A DNA stretch of 64,000 bases from Rhineura floridana (taxonomy: Eukaryota > Chordata > Lepidosauria > Squamata > Rhineuridae), in the NCBI RefSeq assembly GCF_030035675.1, contig NC_084489.1, positions 39,784,398 through 39,848,397 on the forward strand, written 5' to 3'. Both the position numbers and the translations under genes were made by a program. The notes under the pieces are model-generated. The model did no database searches. It saw only the letters and a list, made by a program, of their open reading frames with translations, and had not been told where the DNA came from. Shown in pieces: positions 44,450 through 56,139 of the stretch; positions within the stretch are counted from its first letter, which is position 1, and the number at the start of each line of letters is the position of its first letter.

Positions 44450-44665
44450 TTAAAAGTGGTGGGGAACCTGTGACCTTTTGATGTTGTTGGATTACAGCTA
44501 CCATCAGCCTCAGCAACCATGGTCAATGCTGGGAAATGATAAGAGCTGCAGTTTACTTCAGGAATAGGGAAACTGTGGCCCTCCATATGTTACAGGACTA
44601 CAACTCCCATCATTCCTGACCATGCTGGGCTGGGGCTGATGGAAGTTGGGCCACAGGTCTTCCAA
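44450..44665. repeat. Two adjacent palindromic MITE copies
   Basis: 44450-44540 (TGATGTTGTTGGATTACAGC ...) and 44565-44665 (GTGGCCCTCCATATGTTAC ... GGGGCTGATGGAAGTTGG). Both belong to the 45818-45954 family. Confidence 0.65.
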
Positions 44666-44721
44666 CACTGCTTTAAAGCCATGGTGGCAGTGAGTGTTTA
44701 CAAGCTAGGAGCTACTTGGAC

Positions 44722-45540
44722 TTCGAGATGGTTAAGAGGATGAGCTGTGAACCAGGAAGTGCCACATTCAATTTTCATGCCATGACGTTTCTGTTGTTGT
44801 GTAAATGTGAACCAGGAAGTGCCACATTCAAATTTCATCTTTGCCATGACGTTTCTGTTGTTGTGTAAATGTGTATATTTGTTAAGCAGAGAAGTCAGCA
44901 GTCTGAAATGCGTGTGTGCCAGTATGTGTGTTTACCTAAGAAAGCAGGCTTTTACCCTGCATTGAGATCACTGAGACATAAGAGTAAAATAAGAAAAGCT
45001 ACTTTATTTATAGAAATACATAGTAGATAGAAAGGCATACCTAGTTCTAACTTAACTAAGTTGGAGGCGCAATGCCCAGGCTTGGGAGTTGCCCTCACGG
45101 CTAAGAGAGAGGGAGAGCAGAGACAGGTGTCTCCTCTCTCCTGGACAGTCCAGTCGGAGAAGAGAAGAGAGGAAAGGGCAGAAGGAGGAGGGGCAGATAA
45201 GCTTCCTTAAGACGTATCAGTCTAACAACAGAAGGAAGTCAGTCAGAGCATCACAGGTAAAGGTAATCAAGCCTATCCATCTGGAGGACCCTTGCTCTAT
45301 CTCTCTTCTGGAACATAAACAAAAGAACAAAACAGGAGTTGATCTTGACCCACTTCCAACAGTCTCCAGGTGGTCTTAGGCAAGCCACTATTCTTTCAGC
45401 CTGAATCCCTTCCCATTGTCAATAATGGGGATGATAATATTGACTTGGCTTGCAGGGATGTTGCAAGGATTAACAGAATCATGCTATGCACACTTGGAAA
45501 AGCGCTATATATATGCAAAGTGTTGTTCTAGTTACAGGTT
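44722..45540 (+). mobile_element. MIR-like SINE split by an LTR
   Basis: The left part (44722-44855) has a tRNA-like head: an A box in TGGTTAAGAGGATGAGC and a B-box-like TTCAAATTTC. The right part (45362-45540) continues GGTGGTCTTAGGCAAGCCAC, AATAATGGGGATGATAATATT, GCAGGGATGTTGCAAGGATTA and AAAAGCGCTATATATATGCAAAG, the body of a MIR/CORE SINE. A 60/65-bp tandem duplication affects the left part (44746-44805 and 44806-44870). Confidence 0.65.
44856..45361 (-). mobile_element. Solo LTR fossil nested in a SINE
   Basis: On the minus strand it begins TGTTGGAAGTGGG and ends with CACAACAACA. It contains CTATAAATAAAG (complement of about 45002-45013). A likely 5-bp target duplication, GTTTC (44851-44855) and GTCTC (45362-45366), has one difference. 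No internal retroviral genes are present. Confidence 0.6.
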
Positions 45541-45809
45541 TCCACCACATAATATTTACCGAGTAGGTCAGATGAAATTCACCGAACCTTATTAATGGAC
45601 AACAGTACCAGCTTTTCTTGCACTGGCAACATCAGTGGATGTACTGGGAGGAGTAGATAGTAACTTGCAAGATTTTGCACAGGTGTCTAGGGTAGACATG
45701 ATGTCCTGCCAGAATAGACTGCCCACATGACTCTATAAGTAGTTTTAGGATTGGACTGTGGTATGGTATAAAGGATTCCCAGTTAGTTTGTTTTAATTTG
45801 ACAAGGTGC
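45541..45809. other. Intergenic, nothing recognised
   Basis: Short unassigned stretch with no coding signal. Confidence 0.4.
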
Positions 45810-45817
45810 AAACATAC

Positions 45818-45954
45818 CAGGGATAGCCAATGTGGTGCCCTCCAGATGTTGCTGGACTCCAGCTCTCATCAGCCCCAGCCAGCATGACAAATGGTCAGCG
45901 ATGATGGATGTTGTAGTCTAGCAACATCTGGAGGACACCATGTTGGCCACCCTG
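45818..45954. mobile_element. Palindromic hAT-like MITE with target duplication
   Basis: Ends CAGGGATAGCCAATGTGG and (inverted) CAGGGTGGCCAACATGG. Flanked by AAACATAC (45810-45817) and AAATATAC (45955-45962), 8 bp with one transition. It defines the boundaries of the commonest MITE family in the window (CCCTCCAGATGTTG arms). Confidence 0.8.
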
Positions 45955-45962
45955 AAATATAC

Positions 45963-47599
45963 TATTAAACATGATGGACTATCAAACAAGGTGTAAACAC
46001 TATCTGACTGGGTTTTACCCATCACTTGCTTCAGGGAATGTTATAAAACTTTAGGGAATCATTGAAAAACTACTTTGGAAACAGGATTTCCTTGTTTTCA
46101 TTTTAAACCTCTGTGTCCCCCCCCCCTTAGTTTATTATCATTGTTCTTTATTTTTCTCTATGGAAAAAAAAACTTTGCTGACCTTTTCCATGGGCTTTTT
46201 AGTGAATCATCAGAGCAATAGATATTTCAAGCAGCTGTGTACATTCAAAGGAAATTCCCGAGCTAGTGAAGAACAGTCATGCAGCCTTGAGCCCACCATC
46301 AGTATTCCAGTAGTTAATTTGTTAGTTGGAGCTCAAAATTGCCAGGAATCCACCCCACTAACCTTGGGAAACTGCCCCTAATCCTAGATGTATTGTGCGT
46401 GGGTTATATGGTTAATCCATTGCCAGGCAAAGGATCTCTGCATATGCCAAGAGGCATCTTCTCTGTTACTTTGCATGTTTTGCACTGCTTCTCCCTCCTC
46501 CTCCTCCTGGGCTAAATCTGGAGTTCTGCTTATTACATTGGGTGGTGGAGGAAGGATAGGCAGCAGGATGAGGGGAGGAATAAGAGAGTGGAGTGGCTGT
46601 TCTTTCAAAGATGCTGGGAAGGTTTCTGGGTTGAGATCTAGTACCTGTGGTGGACTCACATCAGTACTCCCCCCAGTGGGCAGGCTTGCTGGTGGTAGCT
46701 GGCAGCAGAGTAGCAGCAGAGCTGGGCAGTTGTGTGCCATTCACCATTTTAGTTACCCACAATGTCCCTTATGTAGCAATGCTCTGAGGCAGTGGGGATA
46801 TTAGAAATGGCAGGCAGATCACAGACTAACTGGGGTGGGAGGGGCAGGGCTGTTGTCAGAAGGGGGCCCTAGAAGAGCGCTGGTGCCATGGCAGCTGCCC
46901 AATGGTGCCGGCTGCTGATATCAGCCCTGAACTTTTGCATGGATGCACTCTTATATGAAGGGAACAGTAATCCACAAAAGCCTATGCCATAATATATGTG
47001 TTAGTCTTTAAGGGGCCACAAGATGCTTGTGTTTTTGTTGCAACAGAATAACATTCTGGAAAACCATATTTTGGTTTTTGACGTATTCTCTTAGATCAGG
47101 AGCTGGAACATTCAGATGACCACATCACTGGGGATAATTTCAGTTCCATGTAGACAAAAAAAGTCCCATAGATTGAATCGGGGTATGTGTGTGTGGCGGG
47201 GAAGCCCAAAGGTTGTGTCTGTGTGAAGCACTGAAAAAATATAACTGCTGTGTGGATTATGGCTACTTTTCCCCAGATTTTTCTATAGTTTCATTTTCAC
47301 TTTCTAGTTTTGCCTCCTCAGGATCAACAAGCTGTGACTCAAGTGGCCGCACTAACTGACTGCTGCTCTCAGCAGCAAAACCTGCAACAGGCGTCTCTGT
47401 AATAAACAAGAGATAATGCTCCTATATGGGTGAACTTCAGCTGTGATGTGCCCCCATCTCTTCCCCATGCTGCAAGATCCCCCAGTCAGAGTGGAAGTAA
47501 GCAGGTCGATAGCACAATTAAAAGAGATCCTATTTGCTCACTGAATAACCCTGCCTGGGCCAGTCTAACCTACTATCGCACAGGGTTGTTGTGAGAACA
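45963..47599. other. Intergenic, nothing recognised
   Basis: Overlapping frames at 46384-46804 on both strands reach 138 codons but show no domain. No assigned repeats. Confidence 0.45.
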
Positions 47600-47735
47600 A
47601 AATGAGACTAGGGTTCAAATCCCCACATAGCCATGAAGCTCACTGAGTGACCTTGGGCCAGTCACTGCCTCTCAGCCTCATGAAAACCCTATTCATAGGG
47701 TCACCATAAGTTGGAATCAACTTGAAGGCGGTACA
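47600..47735 (+). mobile_element. Sauria-type SINE, 5' truncated
   Basis: GGGTTCAAATCCCCACATAG, TGACCTTGGGCCAGTCACTG, CCCTATTCATAGGGTCACC and GAATCAACTTGAAGGC. Same family as 20898-21118, on the + strand. Confidence 0.8.
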
Positions 47736-47904
47736 TATATTTTTTATTTTGAATATGATGATTATGATAATAAATATGCAGCATTTCAAATTAATTCTGT
47801 ATGAGAAGCATTCCATGCCAAGCTTGGAAAACCAAGGATGAGGTATAAAATGTAGACAAAAATACTTTTGACAAAATGCCGTTTATATTTTATATATATG
47901 AGCC

Positions 47905-48160
47905 TGGGTAGGGAACATTTAATCTAGCCTACTTGCTTTCAGCAAGAAGGGTTAAGTGCCTTCAGGCTAGGGCAGTCACCAGAAGACCATAGCAGAGACA
48001 AAGGAGCCTAGTGTTGTGGAGATGTTAGATGGGAGCTTTGGAGAGTAAAGATGGAGGCTCCTGAAGGCTGCAATTCTAAACACACTTACTAAGGGATTAA
48101 GCCCCATAGAACTCAACAGGACTGACTTCTAAGTAGATATAGTTTGGACTGTGCTGTTGG
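47905..48160 (+). repeat. Dispersed repeat, uninterrupted copy
   Basis: Matches 2241-2720 without the 2392-2630 insertion: TAGGGAACATTTAATCTAGC, AGATGTTAGATGGGAGC and AAGCCCCATAGAACTCAAC. Confidence 0.65.
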
Positions 48161-48379
48161 TAAACCTTGACTAGGGTTCTTCTGCAAAGACATCCATATC
48201 CAAGCAGGGTTGGCAACCCCCTGCCTGGAATACCCTGCCCGTATCTTTTAATGTGGCTACTCCAAATGTTTTTACAGATTTGACCCTTTACTTCAGAAAG
48301 AGGTCTGAAAAATGAGTAAGAGTAAGAAGTGTCTTTTAAAATTGTTCTTTTCAATTCACTCTTGAATGAACATCATACC

Positions 48380-48600
48380 TAGGGCAGATCCACACCATTC
48401 CTTTAAAGCACATTCAACACCCATTTGAAGCACATGAATCCCACCACAGAATCATGGGAACTGCAGTTTGTTAAGAGTGGTGAGAACTATAACTGTGAGG
48501 GGGAAATGACACTTCCCAGAATTCTTTAGGGGAAGTCATGCGCTTTAAATGCGAGTTGGATGTGCTTTACACATATTGTGTGAATCCGCTTAATAAATTT
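48380..48600. repeat. Fold-back MITE copy
   Basis: GAACTGCAGTTTGTTAAGAG and CAGAATTCTTTAGGGGAAG. Degraded member of the 37490-37745 family. Confidence 0.55.
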
Positions 48601-48819
48601 TGCCTGCATGTAAATTGTTCTAATTAATTTTTCAAAATGAAAATAAGCTATAAAGTGTAGTGGGTGACCATGGGCTACTCACCATTTCTCAGCCTATCTG
48701 CCCCTCAGGATGAAAACAATGGAGAACCATGACTACCCCAAGGCATACTTAAAATGTAAAGGAAGTATTGTACAACCATAGTATGCAATTGGATACTTAT
48801 AGGGACACAGCATGACAAA

Positions 48820-49589
48820 ACTGGGTGGAAGTAAAAGTTCTACACTTAGGAAAAAGAAACCAAATGCACAGTTATAAGATGGGGGATACTTGGCTCAGCA
48901 GTACGACATGCAAGAAGGATCTTGGAATTGTTGTTGATCACAAGCTGAATATGAGCCAACAGTGTGATGTGGCTGCAAAAAAGGCAAATGCTATATCAGG
49001 CTGCATTAACAGAAGTATAGTTTCCAAATCATGTGAAGTATTAGTTCCCCTCTATTCAGCACTGGTTAGGCCTCATCTTGAGTGCTGTGTCCAGTTCTGG
49101 TCTCTGCACTTCAAGAAGGATGCAGACAAACTGGAACTGGTTCAGAGGAGGGCAACAAGGATGATCAGGGGACTGGAAACAACGCCCTATGAGGAGAGAC
49201 TGAAGGAACTGGGCATATTTAACCTGGAGAAGAGAAGACTGAGGGGAGATATGATAGCACTCTTTAAGTATTTGAAAGGTTGCCACACAGAGGAGGGCCG
49301 GGATCTCTTCTCAATGATCCCAGAGTGCAGGACACAGAATAATGGGCTCAAGTTGCAAGAAGCCAGATTTCGACTGGACATCAGGAAAAGCTTCCTAACT
49401 GTTAGAGCCATACAACAATGGAACTAATTACTAGAGAGGTAGTGGGATCTCCGACACTGGAGGCATTCAAGAGGCAGCTGGACAGCCATCTGTCGGGAAT
49501 GCTTTGATTTGGATTCCTGCATTGAGCAGGGGGTTGGACTTGATGGCCTTATAGGCCCCTTCCAACTCTACTATTCTATGATTCTATGA
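48820..49589 (+). mobile_element. CR1 LINE, 3' end with C-terminal RT
   Basis: A 200-codon open frame (48825-49427) is the C terminus of the CR1 polyprotein: DLGIVVDHKLNMSQQC, KKANAISGCINRS, VLVPLYSALVRPHLECC, KLELVQRRATRMIRGLE, NLEKRRLRGDMIALFKYLKG and RLDIRKSFLTVRAIQQWN. A 1-bp loss after the final WN shifts the usual LPREVV. The 3' UTR ends in the characteristic ATTCTATG repeat (49573-49589). 5' truncated, as most CR1 copies are. The long open frame suggests it is not very old. Confidence 0.92.
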
Positions 49590-49754
49590 AAATATTTATA
49601 TAAGCATGACTATCAAATATGTTTATTTATATAACCTGTAAAGATATTTATAGTGCAATCCTATGTTTGTTTACTCAGAAGCAAGTCCCAATGTATTCAA
49701 TGGGGCTTACTCAACCAGGGAAAACTGCAGCCTCAAGTGATAAGGAACTTGTTC

Positions 49755-50015
49755 TTTTAACAAGTCCTTTAAGTTGAGAGCTTATCCCAGTCTGCGTCTG
49801 TGTTGAAATTGCTTTTTAATATGTTTTTAAATTTTTTCTTAAAAAAAATGTTTTTAAAGCTTTTAAAAATGTTTTTAAAGATGTTTTGTTTTAATATATT
49901 TTAAAGTCTGTTTTTATGATTTATAAAGTGTTTTTAGTGCTTTTGTTTGCTGCCCTGGGCTCCTACTGGGAGGAAGGGTGGGATATAAATAAAATAATAA
50001 AAATAAATAAATAAA
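49755..50015 (+). repeat. LINE-type 3' end
   Basis: Paralogue of 33085-33365: TTTAAGTTGAGAGC, a T-rich middle, GGGCTCCTACTGGGAGGAAG and GGATATAAATAAAATAAT. Confidence 0.6.
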
Positions 50016-50177
50016 CTTCATTCATTTTTTAAAAAAATGAGTATTAGTTTCCTACATAATAAAAACTGTGATAAACCCTGCCTAATTTCTTTAAAAATAG
50101 GGTTGGAGGGAGAGAGATTTACAACACGAACACAAGTCTGCACTTTACTCACAATCATGAAAGGGCGGGGTTGCAGC

Positions 50178-50890
50178 CAGAGCTTTGAAAAGTTACTTTA
50201 AACTACAACTCCCATCAGCCCCAGCCAGCATGGCCACTGGATTGGGCTGATGGGAGTTGTAGCTAGAGCATGATCTGTTTAAAAAAAAGTGCAGGGGGGT
50301 TTTACGTTTTGGTGTATATCTCGGGAATTAGACCACCTAGAAACTTTTTTTTTTAAATTGAAGCGGAGAGTCCAGAGAGTAAGGGGTGGTAGCCAGAGAG
50401 GCGGAGCCCCCCCCCCAAAACCAGAGACTCCAGCCAAAAACACACACACCGGGGCACACACACACACAAATCATCGTCACTCACTTCCACAGCTCTTCGC
50501 CATTCTGCCTTCCTTGCCCTGGCTTTTTCCTCCGGCGTCCATTTTTTCCTCTCAGAGTCAGACGCTAGCAGGCTCCCCCTGCCTATTCATCTCTTCTATC
50601 GTGCCTCCTAACACAGATCACGAGGGAAGAGACAGTCTGCGCAGAGGTCCAATCAGTGTGAGGCACATATCTTGTGTTAACCAATCACAGCCAGGAGCTG
50701 ACTTCCCCTTGTTCCCGCCCCCAAGTAACGTCCAACCTAACGTGGAAACGTTAAAGTTGAAGCTGAAAAGTAGGGAAATTACTATTCGTTCCGTTACTTG
50801 CCAAATGTAATGGAATTACCCACTTGTTATTTAAAATTGTAACGAGTTAAAAGTAACTCGTTAAAAATAACGAGTTACTTCCAAGCTCTG
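50178..50890 (-). mobile_element. hAT deletion derivative with retained 5' end
   Basis: The left end CAGAGCTTTGAAAAG and inverted right end CAGAGCTTGGAAGTAAC match the terminal repeat of the MITE at 61799-61914. On the minus strand, subterminal palindromes of AACTCGTTA/TAACGAGTT (50841-50877) are followed by a G+C-rich leader and a short ATG frame (from 50542) starting MDAGGKSQGKEG, with a donor-like GTGAGTG nearby. It looks like the first exon and termini of a larger element with the transposase removed. Flanking 8-mers do not match. Confidence 0.5.
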
Positions 50891-50952
50891 TCTCCACCAG
50901 AGGGCAGAAAGCAAAGGCCAGGTTAGGCAGGGTTTCCACTGGTTCACAATGA

Positions 50953-51255
50953 GAGCAGGGAATTTGCATCACTACAGCTGCAATCTTATACCCCCTTTTC
51001 AAGTGCATAAGCCCCATTGAATGTTATTGGACCATTCTGAGCAGGAATGGACGATTCTTTCCATTTCAGTTTCTCGATGTTTCTCATTTTTTCCAGTCTT
51101 AAGTTCAGTTATCTGTAAACTGATCCCCTTCATTCTGTTCCTTCATTGTTCCATGGAGTTGTTTTGCCCCATGTTCCTGAATTCTAGTTTAGCTGATAGA
51201 TTTGCAAAGTGTAATTCTGGAATTTGGAGCATGCCCAGTTAGCTACAGCATTCAG
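50953..51255 (+). repeat. Duplicated block, first set
   Basis: Sub-block A (50953-51116) matches 52157-52319 closely; sub-block B (51179-51255) matches 51931-52007. Both keep the same orientation, but the order is A-B here and B-A in the second set. Confidence 0.7.
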
Positions 51256-51539
51256 TTCCTTCAGTCCATTTGCACCTCTCCCCCCCCCATTATATCACAT
51301 TATATCAAGTTTCTCAATGTTTGGAGGTGGTTTAATTCCCAGGTCTTCCGGGTGGCCCCTCCCTTCATCAGAACCTATCTCATTTATTCCTGGGGGACCA
51401 AAGAATTTGAACGTCTGAAAAGGAAGAACCCAGCTGACTGTGAAAATGATGAGTAATTTGACTGATAACAAAGAACACAGTTGCCAGCATTATTCATGTT
51501 CTTGGCTTGTGGACATGTATATACAAGTATTTAAAGTAA

Positions 51540-51723
51540 CACTTGCTCAACAATTTGCTTTTAATAATGTTATTTGTTATTTAATTTTGAGAATTGTTAC
51601 TTAATTTTGGGAATTGTATTATTTTATTGATGTATTATGTTCTATTGATGTATTGTTATATTCATGTTTTCTTTGTAAGCCGCCTTGAGGGCCTTTTGGC
51701 CATAAGGCGGGGTATAAATTTAA

Positions 51724-51759
<36 letters not shown>

Positions 51760-51765
51760 GCATTG
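51540..51765 (+). repeat. LINE-type 3' tail with (AATA)n
   Basis: TTTGTAAGCCGCCTTGAGGG, AAGGCGGGGTATAAATTTAA, then about 35 bp of AATA repeat. Close to 56140-56335. Confidence 0.65.
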
Positions 51766-51930
51766 ATAAAACCCTATAAAAAACAATCGATGTGATCATA
51801 CATAACTTCACATCAAGATTCTTGTTACTGTTTGCTTTTTTACTAATCTGCACAAACCTTCTCCCTAATTCAGAGGTAGATTGCCTCCGAGCATGGGTTT
51901 GCTCTGCCCGGTACCTTAATCCTCCTGTCC

Positions 51931-52319
51931 TGAATTCCACTTTAGCTGTGAGATTTCAGAAGTTTAATTCTTGAACTGGAGCATGCACAGTTAGCCACAG
52001 AATTCAGGGAGGTTCCATTGTCAAAGGGAGGAAGATACAAACAAACTGAATTAACTGAAAGCGGCTGCAAAATGCCATGCACAGCACTCTGTACAAAATT
52101 TGGAAATGAAAACTGGAACAATGGAGAATTTTTTGAAGTTCCACTTCAAAAAACAAGAGCAGGGAATTTGCATCACTACAGCTGCAATCCTATACGCACT
52201 TTTCAAGTGCATAAGCCCCATGGAATGTTATTGGACCTACTTCTGAACAGAGATGGATGATTCTTTCAGTTTCTCGACGTTTCTCATTTTTTTCCAGTCT
52301 TAAGTTCAGTTCTCTGTAT
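51931..52319 (+). repeat. Duplicated block, second set
   Basis: Second copies of sub-blocks B (51931-52007) and A (52157-52319). See 50953-51255. Confidence 0.7.
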
Positions 52320-54389
52320 TTCCACATCAATTTTGGGTTTTGATTCAGTGGAATTTTTCATTCACTCTGAAGCCAAGTTATACCCCCGAACACTCATTCC
52401 AAACCTCAGGACAAGTCAGTACTACAGGCAGCCAAATCATCCTGTAAGTTATTCTAAAGGAGGTGTTGGGAACCTCTGCCCCACTGACGAATCTGAGCCC
52501 ACCAGGAGGTCCCATTGGGCCTACAAGACCATTTTCCCCAAACCACACCCACCTGTCAATCAGCTGATGTCAGTCATCAATCCTGCCTTGGCTACACACA
52601 CCTGTTCCTAAAATAGAACAGGAGCAAACAGACAAAGCCAGATTAAATCCTGCTCAGCTTGTTTGCATTAAATTCTGCTTAGTTGGATGCAAGCCCTCAA
52701 AGCAAGCAGCCCCATTTTTTTTTTGAAGGGGCACCCACTATGAGAAGGGCTTTTCCCACACAGACCCAATGCTTGTCCCAACTAGCACGGTCAATAGTTA
52801 GGAGTGGTGGGAGTGAGAATCCAACATCTGGAGGGCACCAAGTAAGCTACCCCTCTTCTAAAGCCCTAGCTCAATCTCCATGGTCTTTGGGGCAGGAGAA
52901 GGAGCTGAGGAGAGTAGCTGAATTATTCACGGAACTCTTTACATTTGAGCTCTATAATCAGGACTTCATTTTGTGGGAGTCTCTTGAACAAATATTGAGA
53001 AAAGCAGGTTTCCTTGGCGTTAGACTGTTCTGTGCCACGGGCATCAGAGTACAAGCTAGGGTCTTATTATTCCAAAGACAAATTAGAAATAGAATGTCCG
53101 TCATGTGCTTCAGTGCACAGCCCAGGCTCATAAGTGCAACCCCTGAGAAGAGTGGGATCAGCTTTAATGAAGACAAACAGAAGAAGTCCCTGCTGAAATT
53201 GCTAAAAAATTTAATAATGTTGTGCTACTTGGAGTTATGTAACAGAAGCCTTTTTGCACCATTTTTCAGTGATAAATCATACGCATATTAGAAATTACTG
53301 TATAACAGAAAGCATGATAGAAAAAGATGGCAAATTGGAGTCCCCAACCTTTTTGGGCTTTGGACACATTTAAAAACCTAAGAAATTGTGAAAGATGCCA
53401 CAAAATAACCATTTTGCAAAAGAATAATTGGCAATGCTCAGAATCCTCCCCACACCTCCTAAAAAAACCAGGCAAAACACCTATAACCCCCACACCCAAA
53501 TAAAACACAGATGCAAAAACAGGCAAACCCTCTCCAAATTAAAAACTGGGAAAATAGAGGGGTTTAGTGAGCACCAAAGGTTTGTCTGAGGGCACCATGT
53601 TAGGGATCTCAGTGGTAATGGACAAATGTAACCTTAGATCTAATGTAGAAAATGATACAGAAAATCCTTGGGGAAGGCCCATAACTGAGAACACATGTGT
53701 TGCATGCAAAACATCACAGATTTGATTTCTGTGCATCTCTAGGTAGGAACTTTTTTTTAAGAATCAATTTTTTTTACTTTAAAAAAGTTCATGTTATCTA
53801 TGATAACACCCACCTGTAAAAAGTGTCACAATATTACCACTCTTAGAAATGACTTCACTAGTACAATGTTACTATTCGCTAATACATAAAATAAACTAGA
53901 AATATTTAAATTGTATATAAATAGATAGATGCTGCAATCCACATTTACTCATATTTTCATCAAGTGATTGGAGGCATAACCTCCTGTAACCATGCCCAAA
54001 ATATCCTCCATTTTCATAGAGGAAGTAGCTCCATTTCATATAGACTAATTCACTAACCCGTTATGTATTCATTTTGCATCTTTATTTCTCAGGTAGGACT
54101 GGGAAACTCTCCTGTCGGAAAGTGGCTCTCAGATTAATCAATAGTCTGAGATATAAGGCAGATTCCTTCATTCATATATATCTGTCATTGCCTGCTGATC
54201 AGCATCTTTATGCTTTATGTCTTGTATATTTTTGTTTGGTGTTTTGCATCTTGACAGTCGAGTTGTCAGGATGTGCTTTTTGCATTCCTGTTGTGTTTCA
54301 TTCTCATCCAAATGCTATTTTTACAGCTATTATGATAACGAACATGTCACAATGTAGATGTCAAAGGCTTCCATAGTTCCTTTGATGAG
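52320..54389. other. Intergenic, no gene called
   Basis: Includes a MITE fragment at 52795-52860. A 202-codon open frame (52683-53291) crosses this repeat and shows no domain, so it is taken as chance. Confidence 0.45.
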
Positions 54390-54420
54390 TCTCTCTCTCT
54401 CTCACTCTCTCTCTCTCTGC
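54390..54420. repeat. (CT)n microsatellite
   Basis: CTCTCTCTCTCTCTCACTCT-type run. A similar one is at 60571-60593. Confidence 0.95.
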
Positions 54421-54790
54421 CATTTACAGACTCCTGGGTGAGATTTACTGTTTGTCATCACTACCCCAAAATAGTCATTAAACTTTGAGCAGAGTTTTGT
54501 ATTTTGGTTTCAAAAGAAGTTAACAGCTCGGTATGTTAAGAACATATATACTAACCTCCCAAAACTGCAAACATGAAAGTTGCATGTGCATCTCTTACAG
54601 TCATTTCTGAGGACAGAAGATGGTCCTATTAGTAATGAACTGAAAAATGTCATTTGCAAGATTTTCGTTCAGAATTTCCTTTCTCTTAAACCAAACCAGT
54701 ATTCTGTTATCCCAGCCTCCTCTTTCTCCTAATCTTACTTACTAGGATCTGAGACCTATTAAAATCAAGAGACTGACTCCCAAGAAATAC
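54421..54790. other. Intergenic, nothing recognised
   Basis: No gene or assigned repeat. Confidence 0.5.
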
Positions 54791-55348
54791 TGTTGCATGC
54801 CACCCCAATCTCCAAGCAGTGTGAGACTTCCAGGGGTTCCTACACTTACACAGCGTTTTGTTTCCTTGGAAAGAAGGTCAGTGAAGACTACGGTGTCTTA
54901 TAGGATATGTTTTTTATTTACACGCATTCCAACCTGAGCTTAAGATGGAGGGATTCACAGCATTAACAGTCCATCAGATCTTGCTCCCCATTGCCCATAG
55001 CTTTGGGGGTCCAGAGAGCAAGGCTCTCTGTGTGTCTCCTGTTCCCAGCTTCTCCAGACTAACTAAACACACAAGCCTCTCTTTGGCTGCAGGATGTGGG
55101 GAGGAGGGCCCCTCTCCTGAAAAGAGTTCCAATAGCCATAGGATCTCTCCTGGCCACATCCCTTTGCATATGCAGATTGACCACTCCATAAGACATTAAC
55201 TCACAGGCTAACTTGGCTAAACTATTAACTTATGCAAAGAAAACTGGTTTGACCAGTGGACAGGTTTTTTTCCTTTGCAGATCCCAAATCAGAGGCTAGC
55301 TACAAGATTCATAGAAATCATCCATCACACACCCCAAATCCCACAACA
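54791..55348 (-). mobile_element. Solo LTR fossil, family A, copy 2
   Basis: On the minus strand it starts TGTTGTGGGATTTGGGG and ends GGCATGCAACA, with a GTAAATAAAAAAC polyadenylation-like site (complement near 54910-54922). The same family as 40483-41045, in opposite orientation. Only the LTR remains. Confidence 0.65.
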
Positions 55349-55644
55349 GTATGTTAGGGATTAGCCTGCCAGCGGCCTTCAACAGTCTTCCTCACACCAA
55401 TGAGATGTGAAAACAATTTTGAGAGCTGAGTCCAAAATATGTTTACTTCAGTTCACTAGGACTTGGCTCCTGCTAAGTATTAAGTCATTATGAAATGTTT
55501 CAGCATTCCTAAAGATATCAGCTCGCTGTATTAGCTTATCAGCATTATGTAACTTTTTAGAACTACTGTTGTATGCCAAGTACCTGCCTTCTCCCCTTGT
55601 ACTTTATTCAGTCCACATCACTTGGTCTGACACTAGGTCAGCCT
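55349..55644. other. Intergenic, nothing recognised
   Basis: Short unassigned stretch. Confidence 0.4.
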
Positions 55645-55775
55645 TCCAGACTCTGGTGCCCTCCAGATGTTTTAGGCTATAACTTCCTTCATCTTTGACC
55701 CTTGGCTGTACTTGCTGGAGCTGATAGGGAGCTGGAGTCCAAAATGTCTGAAGAGCATCATGTTGGGGGAGGCTG
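55645..55775. repeat. Palindromic hAT-like MITE copy
   Basis: GACTCTGGTGCCCTCCAGATG ... GGAGTCCAAAATGTCTG. Degraded member of the 45818-45954 family. Confidence 0.65.
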
Positions 55776-56139
55776 TAACAGGTAGTGTTCTATCATTAGC
55801 ATATCTCAAACAGGAGTGAGTCAGTTTTACTAATTTGCTCACTAGATTTAGAAAGAGATTATGAAAATAAATTGCTAAATTGAGACTGGTTATCAGTTTA
55901 TATACAAGCAGCAAAGCTAGTGGGTGTATCTCAGATACAGCTGTAGACGTGGGGGCAGATTTTTGGTGATGAAAGATGTACAAACTGCATTGGAAGCAAA
56001 CCTGTGATTGCTGTAGGGTCAGAGCAAAACAGTGGCAGCTCTTTGCAAAATGCCAAAGGTCAATTCTGTTCTATAAGGAGGCCTCAAAAGGAAAGTTTAA
56101 GAATTCCTGATGGATAAATAGGAATTTAGGAAAGTGTTA
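55776..56139. other. Intergenic, nothing recognised
   Basis: No gene or assigned repeat. Confidence 0.5.

Noticed and set aside
53040-53290. Lys/Leu-rich end of a frame as a possible host exon
   Set aside because: No splice acceptor/donor pair in phase and no recognisable family.
52683-53291. 202-codon open frame
   Set aside because: Runs through a MITE fragment (52795-52860) and shows no recognisable domain.
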